Part shown: positions 15,800 to 24,188 of the stretch, piece after piece | Layout of the letters: every line of letters starts with the position of its first letter | Position numbering within the stretch: the first letter of the stretch is position 1 | Assembly (NCBI GenBank): GCA_028285035.1 | Contig: JANQQF010000181.1 | Location: 1 to 64,000, forward strand | Direction: 5' to 3' | DNA length: 64,000 bases | Origin: Phycisphaerae bacterium | Lineage (GTDB): Bacteria > Chloroflexota > Anaerolineae > 4572-78 > J111 | The notes under the pieces: generated by a model | What the model saw: the letters and a program-made list of their open reading frames with translations, nothing else | The model's database searches: none | Told to the model about the DNA's origin: nothing | Position numbers and translations under genes: made by a program

Positions 15800-17323
15800 T
15801 TAGTTATATCGACCAGATCGCTCCATCACCTCGGTGACTTCAGCGGCGGCAGCGTCTAAAGTGCTTTGAACATCAGCACCAGTTGCGATTTCTGAAAGGG
15901 CAGCCTCTAAAATAACACTGACTTCAGGAAACTCAATGTAGACCGCCTCGGGCGAGGCGTTAGCATAGGCATTGCCCATTGCTGCGCTAAAGCCATCATT
16001 CGCGTCAGGCGCATTTGCCTCATCACTTAGCAGGGAAGACAATCGATTGGCCACAACAGTATTACGGGTTGGGTCACTCTTATCTGAGATTACCTGTAAA
16101 TCCAGATCAGGGTTGGTCATCCACTTAATCCACTCGACAGCTGCTTCTTTATTATTTGAGCTGGAAGAGATGGCCATTGGCCAAGCCATTGAAATAGGAT
16201 CAGAGCCTTTGGCTGGACCAGGAATCGCGGCTGTATAACCAACATTATTGCGAACGATTTCTTCAGAGGTATCTTCACGAGTGAAGATATTGTAGGACCA
16301 AGACCAACCAATGGCCATGGCTGCTTCACCACTGGCAAATGAGTTGCGCATATCACCTTCATTATAGGTTGGGGCACCCGGTGGGGCGTACTCTAGCAAA
16401 CTGGCGTAAAATTCGGTGGCTTCGATACCCGCTTCGTTGTTGAAAATGGGTCGCCAGTTATCATCAAACAGATCAGAGCCGTTGGTACGTAGCATGTTGG
16501 TCCAAGGCATTAAGCTGATCCCACCACCTTGGTTAGCCCAGTTCATGGTAATCCCATAGGTGTCGTTGTCGGCTTCATTGATTGCCTGAGCTGCCGCAGC
16601 TAACTCTTCCCAGGTGGTTGGTACATCAAGACCAAGCTCCTCAAAGATGTCTTCGCGATAGTAGAACATCATCACGTGAGAACGGACAGGAATACCATAA
16701 GTTACGCCGTCAATTTGAGCAATTTGTCGTGATGAGTTCGGGTAATCGAGGAGGTTAGTATCAATCTCATCTTTGTAATTTTCAATCGGCTCAAGGAATT
16801 GGGCCAAAGAAGGTCCCCAGGTCCCAAAGTAGATGGTTGTATCCCAGCTACCCGGATTTCCTAAACTTTCGGTGACAATTTTCTCACGCAGACCACCGAG
16901 CGGGTCGTTAGTAAAGGTGACGTTGATACCAGTCAGTTCGCGGAACTCTTCCACACTGTCAGCCCAGGCCGCAAACTGAGCGGCGGCGGGACAACAGATC
17001 AAGAAAGTCAACTCAGTGCCATCATATGGCTTACCTGGCTTAAGGCCGTAGGGTAGTGTTTCTTCAACTTCTGCCTCTACCTCAACTTCAACAATCTTTT
17101 CAACTTCGACTTCTTTTTCAACAACAACCGTTTCAACCACGGTGACTTCAACTTCTTTTTCGACTTCAACCACTTTCTCAACTTCGACTTCTTTTTCAAC
17201 AACAACTGTTTCAACCACAGTAATTGTTTCTGGTTCAGCCGCTCCACAAGCCGCTAGGCCTAAGGCCATCAACATTAATGTGGCAACAAATAACACTAAA
17301 CTCTTTTTATTTCGGAAAAACAT
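15800..17323 (-). CDS. CUT1 solute-binding lipoprotein with Glu/Val repeat tether
   Basis: 507 residues from the ATG at 17323 (AAGGAGGAAGC upstream). The signal peptide ends in lipobox LGLAAC, Cys26. Residues 35-88 are an almost pure Glu/Val/Lys repeat with a 21-residue unit (TVVETVVVEKEVEVEK and following) present twice, 26 residues apart. From about 95 it is a single family 1 solute-binding domain (WEELAAAAQAINEADNDTYG, a Trp-rich mid region, GEAAMAIGWSW). It captures an unknown sugar-like substrate for the 13774-15499 permeases. Glu/Val tethers like this are common in Chloroflexota SBPs to my knowledge. Confidence 0.92.
   Translation of the reverse strand: MFFRNKKSLVLFVATLMLMALGLAACGAAEPETITVVETVVVEKEVEVEKVVEVEKEVEVTVVETVVVEKEVEVEKIVEVEVEAEVEETLPYGLKPGKPYDGTELTFLICCPAAAQFAAWADSVEEFRELTGINVTFTNDPLGGLREKIVTESLGNPGSWDTTIYFGTWGPSLAQFLEPIENYKDEIDTNLLDYPNSSRQIAQIDGVTYGIPVRSHVMMFYYREDIFEELGLDVPTTWEELAAAAQAINEADNDTYGITMNWANQGGGISLMPWTNMLRTNGSDLFDDNWRPIFNNEAGIEATEFYASLLEYAPPGAPTYNEGDMRNSFASGEAAMAIGWSWSYNIFTREDTSEEIVRNNVGYTAAIPGPAKGSDPISMAWPMAISSSSNNKEAAVEWIKWMTNPDLDLQVISDKSDPTRNTVVANRLSSLLSDEANAPDANDGFSAAMGNAYANASPEAVYIEFPEVSVILEAALSEIATGADVQSTLDAAAAEVTEVMERSGRYN
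17081..17221 (-). repeat. Coding direct repeat for the Glu/Val tether
   Basis: Units 17159-17221 and 17081-17143, 78 bases apart, encode the same 21 residues apart from one Val/Ile change. The coding strand is built from GAA and GTT-type codons, giving long low-complexity runs that could slip and change tether length. Confidence 0.85.
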
Positions 17324-17645
17324 GCTTCCTCCTTGAATCAATATTTTTTAAGATTTTTGATTGATACCAACATTCATATTTTTGTCTAAATTATTTCATT
17401 CACCCTCCTTACTTCATCGTTTGAGATTAATAATTACCCATCTTGAATCTAACTTATTTTTTAGGGACACGGAAAACACAGAAGACGCGGGTTTTGGATT
17501 ATTTTTCTTGATTTCTATGTTTTCCACGTCCCATTGTCGGTTCGGGCAAACTGGTGGTTAGGACAGTTAATCGTTTTACCACTATTGAGACTACCCAAAA
17601 AAACATTTCCTAATTGGGGAGAACGGAAGCAAATTTGGAAATACC
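17324..17645. other. Intergenic region with one inverted repeat
   Basis: About 320 bases between the acyl-CoA operon end and the SBP operon start; both run on the minus strand. It must hold the SBP promoter in its right-hand AT-rich part. I see no operator copy here that matches the regulators in this window. Short frames on the plus strand (17361, 17534) have no protein-like features. Confidence 0.6.
17464..17532. repeat. Inverted repeat with GGGACACGGAAAACA arms
   Basis: GGGACACGGAAAACA (17464-17478) pairs with TGTTTTCCACGTCCC (17518-17532) with two mismatches around a 39-base loop. It looks like a mobile or repetitive intergenic unit; a second copy is not present in the window. Confidence 0.6.
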
Positions 17646-18629
17646 TTACTTTTCGATCTTGGGGCGTTGAACTTCACCGCCAGCTTGAATCAGCATTCGC
17701 CGGACAATCTCTTCATCCCGATTCCGTTTAAAGGCATCAGGATCACGAACCGTCCAGTCGTAGAAGCCGTTGCCAGATTTCATCCCTAGATTGCCATCAT
17801 TTTTGAGTTGGCCAATCATTGTTTCGCCGGGTGAAGCAACATTGCTCAAATCAGCCCAGACCGCTCTAGCTGCCTCGCTGTCGATCAAGTCGAGGCCAGC
17901 CAGATCAGCGTGCTCAAAACAGCCCATCGCGGGCAATCGGACCGCGTACCCCTCTTTCAGCACGGTATCACACACCTCCGGTGTGACCAGCCCTTGCCCG
18001 ACCAAAGTAACAAACTCGCGTAAAATTGCGTGTTGAATACGTGCCCATAAAAAGCCAGGAATATCTGGACACGGTACGGGGCTTTTCCCACACTGGGTCA
18101 ATAGATCGACAACAAATTGGGTGGTTGCCTCTGCGGTCTGCTTACCGGGAACAACCTCAACCAAACGGACAAGGTGTCCTGGCTGAGCATAATGAGCAAT
18201 CGCGAAACGCTCGGGGTGCTTTAACGCCTCTTGCAAGGCGGTAGCGCTCAAAGCGGACGTAGTGCTAGACAAAATAACATCCGCAGCGATGTGACCCTCC
18301 ACCTGGCTCAATAGCTGTTGCTTCTCAGCCAAATCCTCGACAATGGCTTCAAGCACAAAGCTGGCTAAATCGACCGCCTCAGTTAAATCTTCGGTCACAC
18401 TGATACGAGCCAAGATTTCACCTCGATCAGTCGAGACCAAACCAACCTCAATCATGTAATCTAAGTCAGCCTCAATCCGCGCCTGGGCAGCCGTTAATGA
18501 GGCTGATCGTCGCCCCCACAGAGAAACGGCTACGCCACCCAAGGCCAACGACAGGGCAATTTGTCCGCCCATCGTACCACTACCAAGGATAGCAGCCTTT
18601 TGCACTGCTCCAGCATTCACACTAGACAT
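17646..18629 (-). CDS. 3-hydroxyacyl-CoA dehydrogenase-family NAD-dependent enzyme
   Basis: 327 residues from the ATG at 18629 (an alternative ATG is at 18641; neither has an ideal RBS). The Rossmann motif AILGSGTMGGQIA starts near residue 15. The family's S/T-rich loop STTSALS and the HYAQPGHLVRLVEVVPG segment follow, and the C-terminal helical domain begins after FLWARIQHA. It oxidises a 3-hydroxyacyl-CoA or a free beta-hydroxy acid; L-carnitine and L-gulonate dehydrogenases belong here. It overlaps the preceding gene and is paralogous to 59987-60928. Confidence 0.85.
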   Translation of the reverse strand: MSSVNAGAVQKAAILGSGTMGGQIALSLALGGVAVSLWGRRSASLTAAQARIEADLDYMIEVGLVSTDRGEILARISVTEDLTEAVDLASFVLEAIVEDLAEKQQLLSQVEGHIAADVILSSTTSALSATALQEALKHPERFAIAHYAQPGHLVRLVEVVPGKQTAEATTQFVVDLLTQCGKSPVPCPDIPGFLWARIQHAILREFVTLVGQGLVTPEVCDTVLKEGYAVRLPAMGCFEHADLAGLDLIDSEAARAVWADLSNVASPGETMIGQLKNDGNLGMKSGNGFYDWTVRDPDAFKRNRDEEIVRRMLIQAGGEVQRPKIEK

Positions 18630-19578
18630 GGGCCCAACCATTCCCTTCTTTGCGAATCAAGCCTTGAGCCTCGTACATATTCAGAATAGCATTCATCGAA
18701 ACCAAAGCCCGCCACTCGCGTACTTTTTCAAAGCGATCACACACTTGATTACGCAACTCACCCATATCAATCCCCGGATTGTTTTTAATCACCTCCAGGG
18801 TCGCATCTTCTATTTCAGTCACACGCCGGTCACAATCCTGTGCCCAAGCGATACCATCTTCGCCAGAGCAGGGATGATCGTGCGACGATAAGACGGTTTC
18901 GACGCCCCGTTCACGAATAAAATCTTCAATCTTTTTGAACGTGTTATGCATCTCTGTGGAGTCCTCATAGAGGTAGAGAACGGGGTTGTAATCAGGCAGG
19001 AGGGGATCGGCAAACACCAAAATTTTGCTTTCTTCGTGAAAGAAACCGATTTCGCCCATCGAGTGCCCCATTAGCTCAACTACTTCAAGCTTGATATCAC
19101 CCAAATCAACAATATCGCCTTCTTTCAAAAAGCCGTGGACCGGGGCGGAGTTGGGCCCCATCCAATCAAGATATTCTTCTTCAAGTGGAAAAAGTGGCTC
19201 TACCTCAGGGAAAGCATGGACGATTGTTTTAGCGTTGAGCATATTATCGGCAATACGATCTGCCCGACCTTCGTGCGCCAACACCTCGCACCCCGATTCT
19301 TCCACCAATTGGGCATTGTTACCCACGTGATCCATGTGCTCGTGGGTACACAAAACGTAATCCAGGTCTGACTTTTCCATCCCCAGTTCGACAAACCCTT
19401 TTTCTAGGTCTGGATAACCTGCATATAGCCCGCTATCAATCAGGGCCGTCTTTTCACTACCCTGCACCATAAAAATACGCACGGCAGTTTTACCAGCGTG
19501 ATCCCCCGGCAAGCCCATACTAATCATCGAAAATGGACCATATTTTCCCACGACAACTTTATCGTTTTCACTGCTCAT
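18622..19578 (-). CDS. Metallo-beta-lactamase fold hydrolase
   Basis: 318 residues from the ATG at 19578 with AAAGGAG 11 bases upstream. The zinc motif THEHMDHVGN (HxHxDH) is present, with further ligands in MGHSMGEIGF, VFADPLLPD and SSHDHPC. The C-terminal 80 residues are helical (DMGELRNQVCDRFEKVREW), as in MBL proteins acting on thioesters or lactones. Given its place in a CoA operon, thioester hydrolysis is a fair guess, not shown. Confidence 0.85.
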   Translation of the reverse strand: MSSENDKVVVGKYGPFSMISMGLPGDHAGKTAVRIFMVQGSEKTALIDSGLYAGYPDLEKGFVELGMEKSDLDYVLCTHEHMDHVGNNAQLVEESGCEVLAHEGRADRIADNMLNAKTIVHAFPEVEPLFPLEEEYLDWMGPNSAPVHGFLKEGDIVDLGDIKLEVVELMGHSMGEIGFFHEESKILVFADPLLPDYNPVLYLYEDSTEMHNTFKKIEDFIRERGVETVLSSHDHPCSGEDGIAWAQDCDRRVTEIEDATLEVIKNNPGIDMGELRNQVCDRFEKVREWRALVSMNAILNMYEAQGLIRKEGNGWAHV

Positions 19579-19736
19579 TGATGGCACTGCTCCTTTGCAC
19601 GGTTTTGTCTTGTTTAGGGTAACTTAGGTTGTTAACCAACCATTAGATGTGAGTATGGATTAAGAATTAAGAAGTATGAAGTATCAGTTTGATAATCATA
19701 ATTTCTTCTTACTCCTTACGTCTTACGATCTACACT

Positions 19737-20537
19737 TTACTTTCCGCGAAACTGCGGGTCACGTTTCTCGATAAAGGCGGCAATCCCCTCCTTGCCGTCC
19801 TCTGTGGCAAACAACGTACCAAGAACACGCTGCTCAAAGGTCAGGGCGGCGGTTAACGAGGCCTCCACCCCATCATCAATGACCCGCTTCCCTTCGGCCA
19901 AGGCAATGTCAGGCTGTTTGGCTAATTCCTCAGCTAAGGCCATCGCTGTGGGCATCAACTGATCTGGTTCACACGCTTCCATCGCAATGCCATAGGCCAC
20001 AGCTTCAGCCGCCGTAATCATTTTGCCGGTCAGAATCATCTCTTTGGCCCGCATTGTGCCAATGAGGCGTGGCAAACGTTGAGTGCCCCCACCACCGGGC
20101 AGTAAACCTAGCTTAATTTCGGGCAGGCCAACTTTAGTTTTGTTGTTGATAAAGATGAAATCACAGCACAACGCCAACTCAAGCCCACCCCCTAAGGCAT
20201 AACCATTAACGGCACAGATGGTGATTTGGGGCAGGGCTGCAATGGCGTCGAAAGTGCGACGGGAGCGTCGTTGAAAGGCGTCGAATTCGGTTTGAGAGAC
20301 GTTATGATATCCAGTAATGTCTGCCCCGGCCACAAAGCCTCGGCCCGTGCCGGTGAGGATCAAGACCTTCGTTCCTTTATCACTGCTCACCTGTTGAATA
20401 TAGTCGCCGAGTACTTCCATAATCTCAAAGTTCAAGGCCCCCAAGCTTTCTTCGCGATCAACCCGAAGTGTCGCGATCTTATCGGCTTGGGTCAGCACTA
20501 GATTTGGATGTAGTCGCTCTTCTTTTGGTTCGCTCAT
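19737..20537 (-). CDS. Enoyl-CoA hydratase/isomerase (crotonase) family
   Basis: 266 residues. The oxyanion-hole segments are visible as GRGFVAGADITGY and NGYALGGGLELALCCDF, and the catalytic Glu region is GLPEIKLGLLPGGGGTQRLPR. Both hydratase glutamates appear to be at their expected places. It starts on an ATGA overlap with the CoA-transferase gene. A 158-base gap follows before the MBL gene, holding an imperfect AT-rich repeat. Confidence 0.92.
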   Translation of the reverse strand: MSEPKEERLHPNLVLTQADKIATLRVDREESLGALNFEIMEVLGDYIQQVSSDKGTKVLILTGTGRGFVAGADITGYHNVSQTEFDAFQRRSRRTFDAIAALPQITICAVNGYALGGGLELALCCDFIFINNKTKVGLPEIKLGLLPGGGGTQRLPRLIGTMRAKEMILTGKMITAAEAVAYGIAMEACEPDQLMPTAMALAEELAKQPDIALAEGKRVIDDGVEASLTAALTFEQRVLGTLFATEDGKEGIAAFIEKRDPQFRGK

Positions 20538-21724
20538 CCAATCACTCCCTCATCAAGCAAGGCTTGTGCTTTCTCGGCCCCCAAAACTTCCTCAAATATC
20601 TCCACAGTATGCTCGCCGACTTGGGGCGGCACATAGCGCAACGTCGCCGGTGTCTCGCCCATTTTAATGGGGCAGCCAATGGCCGTAATTAAGCCGCCCT
20701 TGGGATGGTTCATTTTCACAAGCAAGTCAGAGTCCATTTCCTGAAGTTCCTGCATTGCTTCCTCTGGCGTTCGAACAGGGGCAGCCCAGACATCGGCCTC
20801 TATAAAAATCTCCATCCACGCTGCGGTGGTCTTCTGTTTGGTCGCTTCCTCCAACTGCCATTTCACTTTATCTCGTTCGACCCAAGCATCCAACTCGCCC
20901 AATGTGGGATCACCAACTAGCCCACCCAATTTGTCTAACGGAATCATTGCAATGGCCACCCAGCCGTCCTGGGTGGGGTAGACGCCATACGGGGCATCAT
21001 TCCAGGTCGAGGCCAACCCCGACTGTGAACGGGTTAAATCAACATCCTGGTTCATAATCGTAAATAGCTCTTGACACATACTGGCTAACAGTGAGGAGTA
21101 CAAATCAACTTCGACCCACTGTCCAATCCCGTGTTCATTACGGGCCAAGACCCCAGCCATTACTGCGTTGGCAAACGAGTAACCACCAACGATATCGGCA
21201 ATGGGTGTGCCTTGGGGGGTAGGCGGGTCGGTGCCTCGACCCGTGTTGAACATCACCCCGGCCATCGCTTGTACCAACAGGTCTTGGCCTGGTCGCTTGA
21301 GTTTAGCGAACTCCGACTTTTGCCCCCAGCCAGAGCCAGACACATAGACGATATCGGGCTTGACCTGTCGGAAATCTTCATAGCCTAAGCCCAGACGCTC
21401 CATTACCCCAGGCCGAAAATTCTCAGTGACAACGTCACAGGTTTTGGCTAATTCTAGTAATGCCTCACGTCCTTTGGGGTCTTTGAAATTGGCGGTCACA
21501 GAGCGTTTGTTTCGATTCATCGACAAAAATGCGGCAGAGTCACCACCAACAAACTCACCAACCATCGGCATAGTTCGCAACCACTCACCTACCTTTTGCC
21601 GCTCCACCTTAACCACGTCAGCCCCTAAATCGGCCAAAATTTGGATACCAAACGGCCCCATCATCATCTGGGTAAAATCAAGAATTCGTATACCTGTCAG
21701 AGCCCCTTTTGTCTCAGTCGTCAC
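20534..21724 (-). CDS. Class III CoA-transferase (CaiB/BaiF family)
   Basis: 396 residues from a GTG at 21724 that shares its first base with the upstream TAG stop (ATAGTG), with AGGAGG 11 bases before; a longer ATG reading lies inside the previous gene. It has GIRILDFTQMMMGPFGIQILADLGADVVKVE, the active-site Asp region in GQDLLVQAMAGVM, and the family C-terminus. It moves CoA from a donor such as succinyl-CoA to an organic acid. Next to a crotonase and a hydroxyacyl-CoA dehydrogenase it would start a beta-oxidation-like route. Confidence 0.92.
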   Translation of the reverse strand: MTTETKGALTGIRILDFTQMMMGPFGIQILADLGADVVKVERQKVGEWLRTMPMVGEFVGGDSAAFLSMNRNKRSVTANFKDPKGREALLELAKTCDVVTENFRPGVMERLGLGYEDFRQVKPDIVYVSGSGWGQKSEFAKLKRPGQDLLVQAMAGVMFNTGRGTDPPTPQGTPIADIVGGYSFANAVMAGVLARNEHGIGQWVEVDLYSSLLASMCQELFTIMNQDVDLTRSQSGLASTWNDAPYGVYPTQDGWVAIAMIPLDKLGGLVGDPTLGELDAWVERDKVKWQLEEATKQKTTAAWMEIFIEADVWAAPVRTPEEAMQELQEMDSDLLVKMNHPKGGLITAIGCPIKMGETPATLRYVPPQVGEHTVEIFEEVLGAEKAQALLDEGVIG

Positions 21725-22866
21725 TATGCTGTCACCTCCTGGGCGAGTGTGCGATGCTGGGCGTAGCATCGTTCCATCTTTGTAATTATTGCCTCTGGGC
21801 TATCGTTGCCCTGCAATCCAGCCACCAAAATCTGACCACATTCTTTTTGTATCGGTGGCCACCAAGGGGCCAAAGGCCTTGTGTAGGCCTGCTCCATCGT
21901 TTTCAGGGTATCTGAGAAAAAGTAGCCCACAGCTTTGTTTGCCAGCGGTGTATTCCAAACCATTTGGCTACCAGGTTGCGCCCCATTCATCGTCAGAAAT
22001 GTCTGAACATCCGGCATCACATACCACGCCGCAAATGTTGCGGCCTCTTCAGGCTGGGTAGATCGGGAAGACACGGCGATCCCTGCCCCACCCAACAGGC
22101 TACCTGCGCCAACGGGTGGTGCCCCAAATCGCCAATTCCCTTCGTGTGGTTGGGTTAGGCGGGTGTAACCAAAGGTAAAGGGAATGTAAGCAATGGTGTG
22201 GCCTTTATTGGCCTCAGCAAACAACTGTGGAGGTGTAAATTGCCAGCAGATATCTGGCACCATCGCTGCTAATTTTGCCAACAATTCTAAAGCTTGAATC
22301 GTGGCCGCTCGATCCAGGAACATCCTGTCCCCACCCGTCGGGGCTGTCCCTTGGCCAGCCAACAAGCTAAAAAGGCAAGAGATGGCATCGGTATGATGCA
22401 AAGCTACGGCTACCGACCCAGGATGCTCTTCAGCCAAAGAGAAAATCTCATCCCATGTTTTAGGTCGATCCACATTGAGCAAGGCCAACACGTCAGGACG
22501 GTAGGCCGAGACGTGACACGCCGCATCCGCAGCCACGGCATAGGGATGGCCGCCCACAAAGTAGGATTTGTAACAGTTGGCCAGGGCATCCTCTTCTAGT
22601 CGTGCCAAGGTATTTTCATCCAGCAACGAATCCAGCGGCAAAATCGCCCCTTCTTGGGCTGCCCCGGATACATGTGGGTGATCGATAACCATCACATCGC
22701 AGGTTTCAGCCAGTTCAGTCAAAGGCTGATCATTAAACGCAGTCAGCGGACGCGTTTGGATTTTCAGTTCGATTCTCTTTTTTTGCCACCACATTTTGGC
22801 AGCAGCTTTCAGGGGTTCTACACACCGAGCATCGTCCCAAGCAGTGACTCGTAAGGTGTTATTCAT
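21724..22866 (-). CDS. SBP-like protein lacking a signal peptide
   Basis: 380 residues. The fold pattern is a family 1 extracellular solute-binding protein: an opening beta strand (LRVTAWDDARC), a domain-crossing PYAVAADAACHVSAYRPDVL with RPKTWDEIFSLAEEHPG, and GAGIAVSSRSTQPEEAATFAAWYV. It starts MNNTLRVTAW with no hydrophobic leader or lipobox, so it should stay in the cytoplasm. The gene is 2 bases after the URO-D-like gene and overlaps the CoA-transferase start. No permeases are nearby. It may bind the pathway substrate inside the cell as a sensor or carrier; this is inference. Confidence 0.8.
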   Translation of the reverse strand: MNNTLRVTAWDDARCVEPLKAAAKMWWQKKRIELKIQTRPLTAFNDQPLTELAETCDVMVIDHPHVSGAAQEGAILPLDSLLDENTLARLEEDALANCYKSYFVGGHPYAVAADAACHVSAYRPDVLALLNVDRPKTWDEIFSLAEEHPGSVAVALHHTDAISCLFSLLAGQGTAPTGGDRMFLDRAATIQALELLAKLAAMVPDICWQFTPPQLFAEANKGHTIAYIPFTFGYTRLTQPHEGNWRFGAPPVGAGSLLGGAGIAVSSRSTQPEEAATFAAWYVMPDVQTFLTMNGAQPGSQMVWNTPLANKAVGYFFSDTLKTMEQAYTRPLAPWWPPIQKECGQILVAGLQGNDSPEAIITKMERCYAQHRTLAQEVTA

Positions 22867-22868
22867 TA

Positions 22869-24026
22869 CTAACTTTCCTGCCGTCGTCGTCGGCGTCGCT
22901 GGCCTTTACGACCAATACTATGATCAGAGGTTTCAACATAGCCCAAGGCAAAATATTTTAGCACCTCGGGATCAGTCTCTTCTTGAATATTGTTTGGGTC
23001 CCAATCCCGCCAGCCCTGCACCATCGCATCCACGTGCTCGACCGGCGACCCCGCTGAAATGCCACCACCGAGTGAGCAAATCAAGCCCTTGTCACCTGCC
23101 GCCTTGTTGAGATAATGCTGAGTGACCCGATAAATCATCTCTGGCTTCTCATTCATCACCACCTGCATCGGGGGGATGTTGCCCATAATGGCGCAGTGAT
23201 CGCCCATAATGCTTTTGGTTTTCACCAAATCTGATTGGTACGAGTTTTGGTACACTTCAAAATGCATTTCCGTTAAGGGGCCATCCAGATGAGGGCAGCT
23301 AGCATCGTTGTGATAAATGCGCACCATTCCCTCGAATTCATCAAAGATACGATTGAGATAGGGCAAGGCAAATTCGTGATAGTGTTCGACAGAAATCAGG
23401 GCCAAGAGGTCGTCCATAATCATAAAGCCCTCAGGCTCACTGACCATCTCCATTTGAGCGTGCAGCCATTTAATGAGAAAATTGGTAATCTTATCTAAAA
23501 ATTTGTGAACGGCTTTGGGGTTGGTGACCATCGCAGGAAACAGGGCTTCAGCCCCCATCAGCCAGTTGGCGGTGACGATTGGCCCGCGTGCGCACAGTAA
23601 GTTGACCTTTAGTCCCTCGGCATTCAAGCGCTTCTCCGCATATTGATAGGCTTTTAGGGCAAACGGCAAAAGGCCAGATTCATAGACATTTGGTTCCGGC
23701 GCATCAGCCCAATACTCAGGGTCATCAACCATAAATTCTAGCGACGGCGGGTAATCTTTATGCCAACTCATCCGCACACCCCAGGCCGAGGGCTCCAAGG
23801 CCATGCCATACTCGAACCAAAAGCCTGGCACCCAAGTCACTTCCGGCCATTGGTCCAGCAGCCGTCGATAACTTTCAAACCACACGTCAGGCTGTAAAAA
23901 AAACTCCATGTGATCGACGCCCAAATATCCAGGCAACCAAGGACTGTCAACAATAAAGGCTATCGGTGGTTTTTCATATGTCTCTAAAAAGGCCGTTTTC
24001 TTGAAAAGTTCCCAAGGCGTTGTCAT
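22869..24026 (-). CDS. Uroporphyrinogen decarboxylase-fold protein (methyltransferase-like)
   Basis: 385 residues, TIM-barrel URO-D superfamily. Recognisable segments are GFMIMDDLLALISVEHYHEFALPYLNRIFDEF, the strand IYHNDASCPHL, MGNIPPMQVV and the final ICSLGGGISAGSPVEHVDAM. It is not a clear haem-pathway HemE. The catabolic setting fits the MtaA/corrinoid-methyltransferase-like branch, whose members often have unknown substrates, although no corrinoid protein is encoded here. It ends in an Arg-rich tail (GQRRRRRRQ). First gene of the LacI-facing operon. Confidence 0.8.
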   Translation of the reverse strand: MTTPWELFKKTAFLETYEKPPIAFIVDSPWLPGYLGVDHMEFFLQPDVWFESYRRLLDQWPEVTWVPGFWFEYGMALEPSAWGVRMSWHKDYPPSLEFMVDDPEYWADAPEPNVYESGLLPFALKAYQYAEKRLNAEGLKVNLLCARGPIVTANWLMGAEALFPAMVTNPKAVHKFLDKITNFLIKWLHAQMEMVSEPEGFMIMDDLLALISVEHYHEFALPYLNRIFDEFEGMVRIYHNDASCPHLDGPLTEMHFEVYQNSYQSDLVKTKSIMGDHCAIMGNIPPMQVVMNEKPEMIYRVTQHYLNKAAGDKGLICSLGGGISAGSPVEHVDAMVQGWRDWDPNNIQEETDPEVLKYFALGYVETSDHSIGRKGQRRRRRRQES

Positions 24027-24050
24027 AAATTTCGTCCTCTTTTAATAAAT

Positions 24051-24066
24051 GGTAAAACGTTTTACC
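24051..24066. promoter_or_regulatory. LacI-type operator, 16-bp perfect palindrome
   Basis: GGTAAAACGTTTTACC with the central CG typical of LacI-family operators. It lies 25 bases upstream of the URO-D-like start, between it and the divergent lacI-type gene. The same core recurs at 34260-34285. Confidence 0.88.
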
Positions 24067-24188
24067 GGATCGTATAATAGGCAATACTTAAGTTTTTGTC
24101 AAATCAAAGAAACTGCTCAAGAATGAATTTGAGGGAAACGTAAGCTCCTCATATAATAGATAGAGATAAGTATCGATTTGGTGATCTA

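Noticed and set aside
22869..24026. HemE (haem pathway uroporphyrinogen decarboxylase)
   Set aside because: Key HemE segments are not evident and the neighbours are catabolic CoA genes, so a URO-D-fold relative is more likely.
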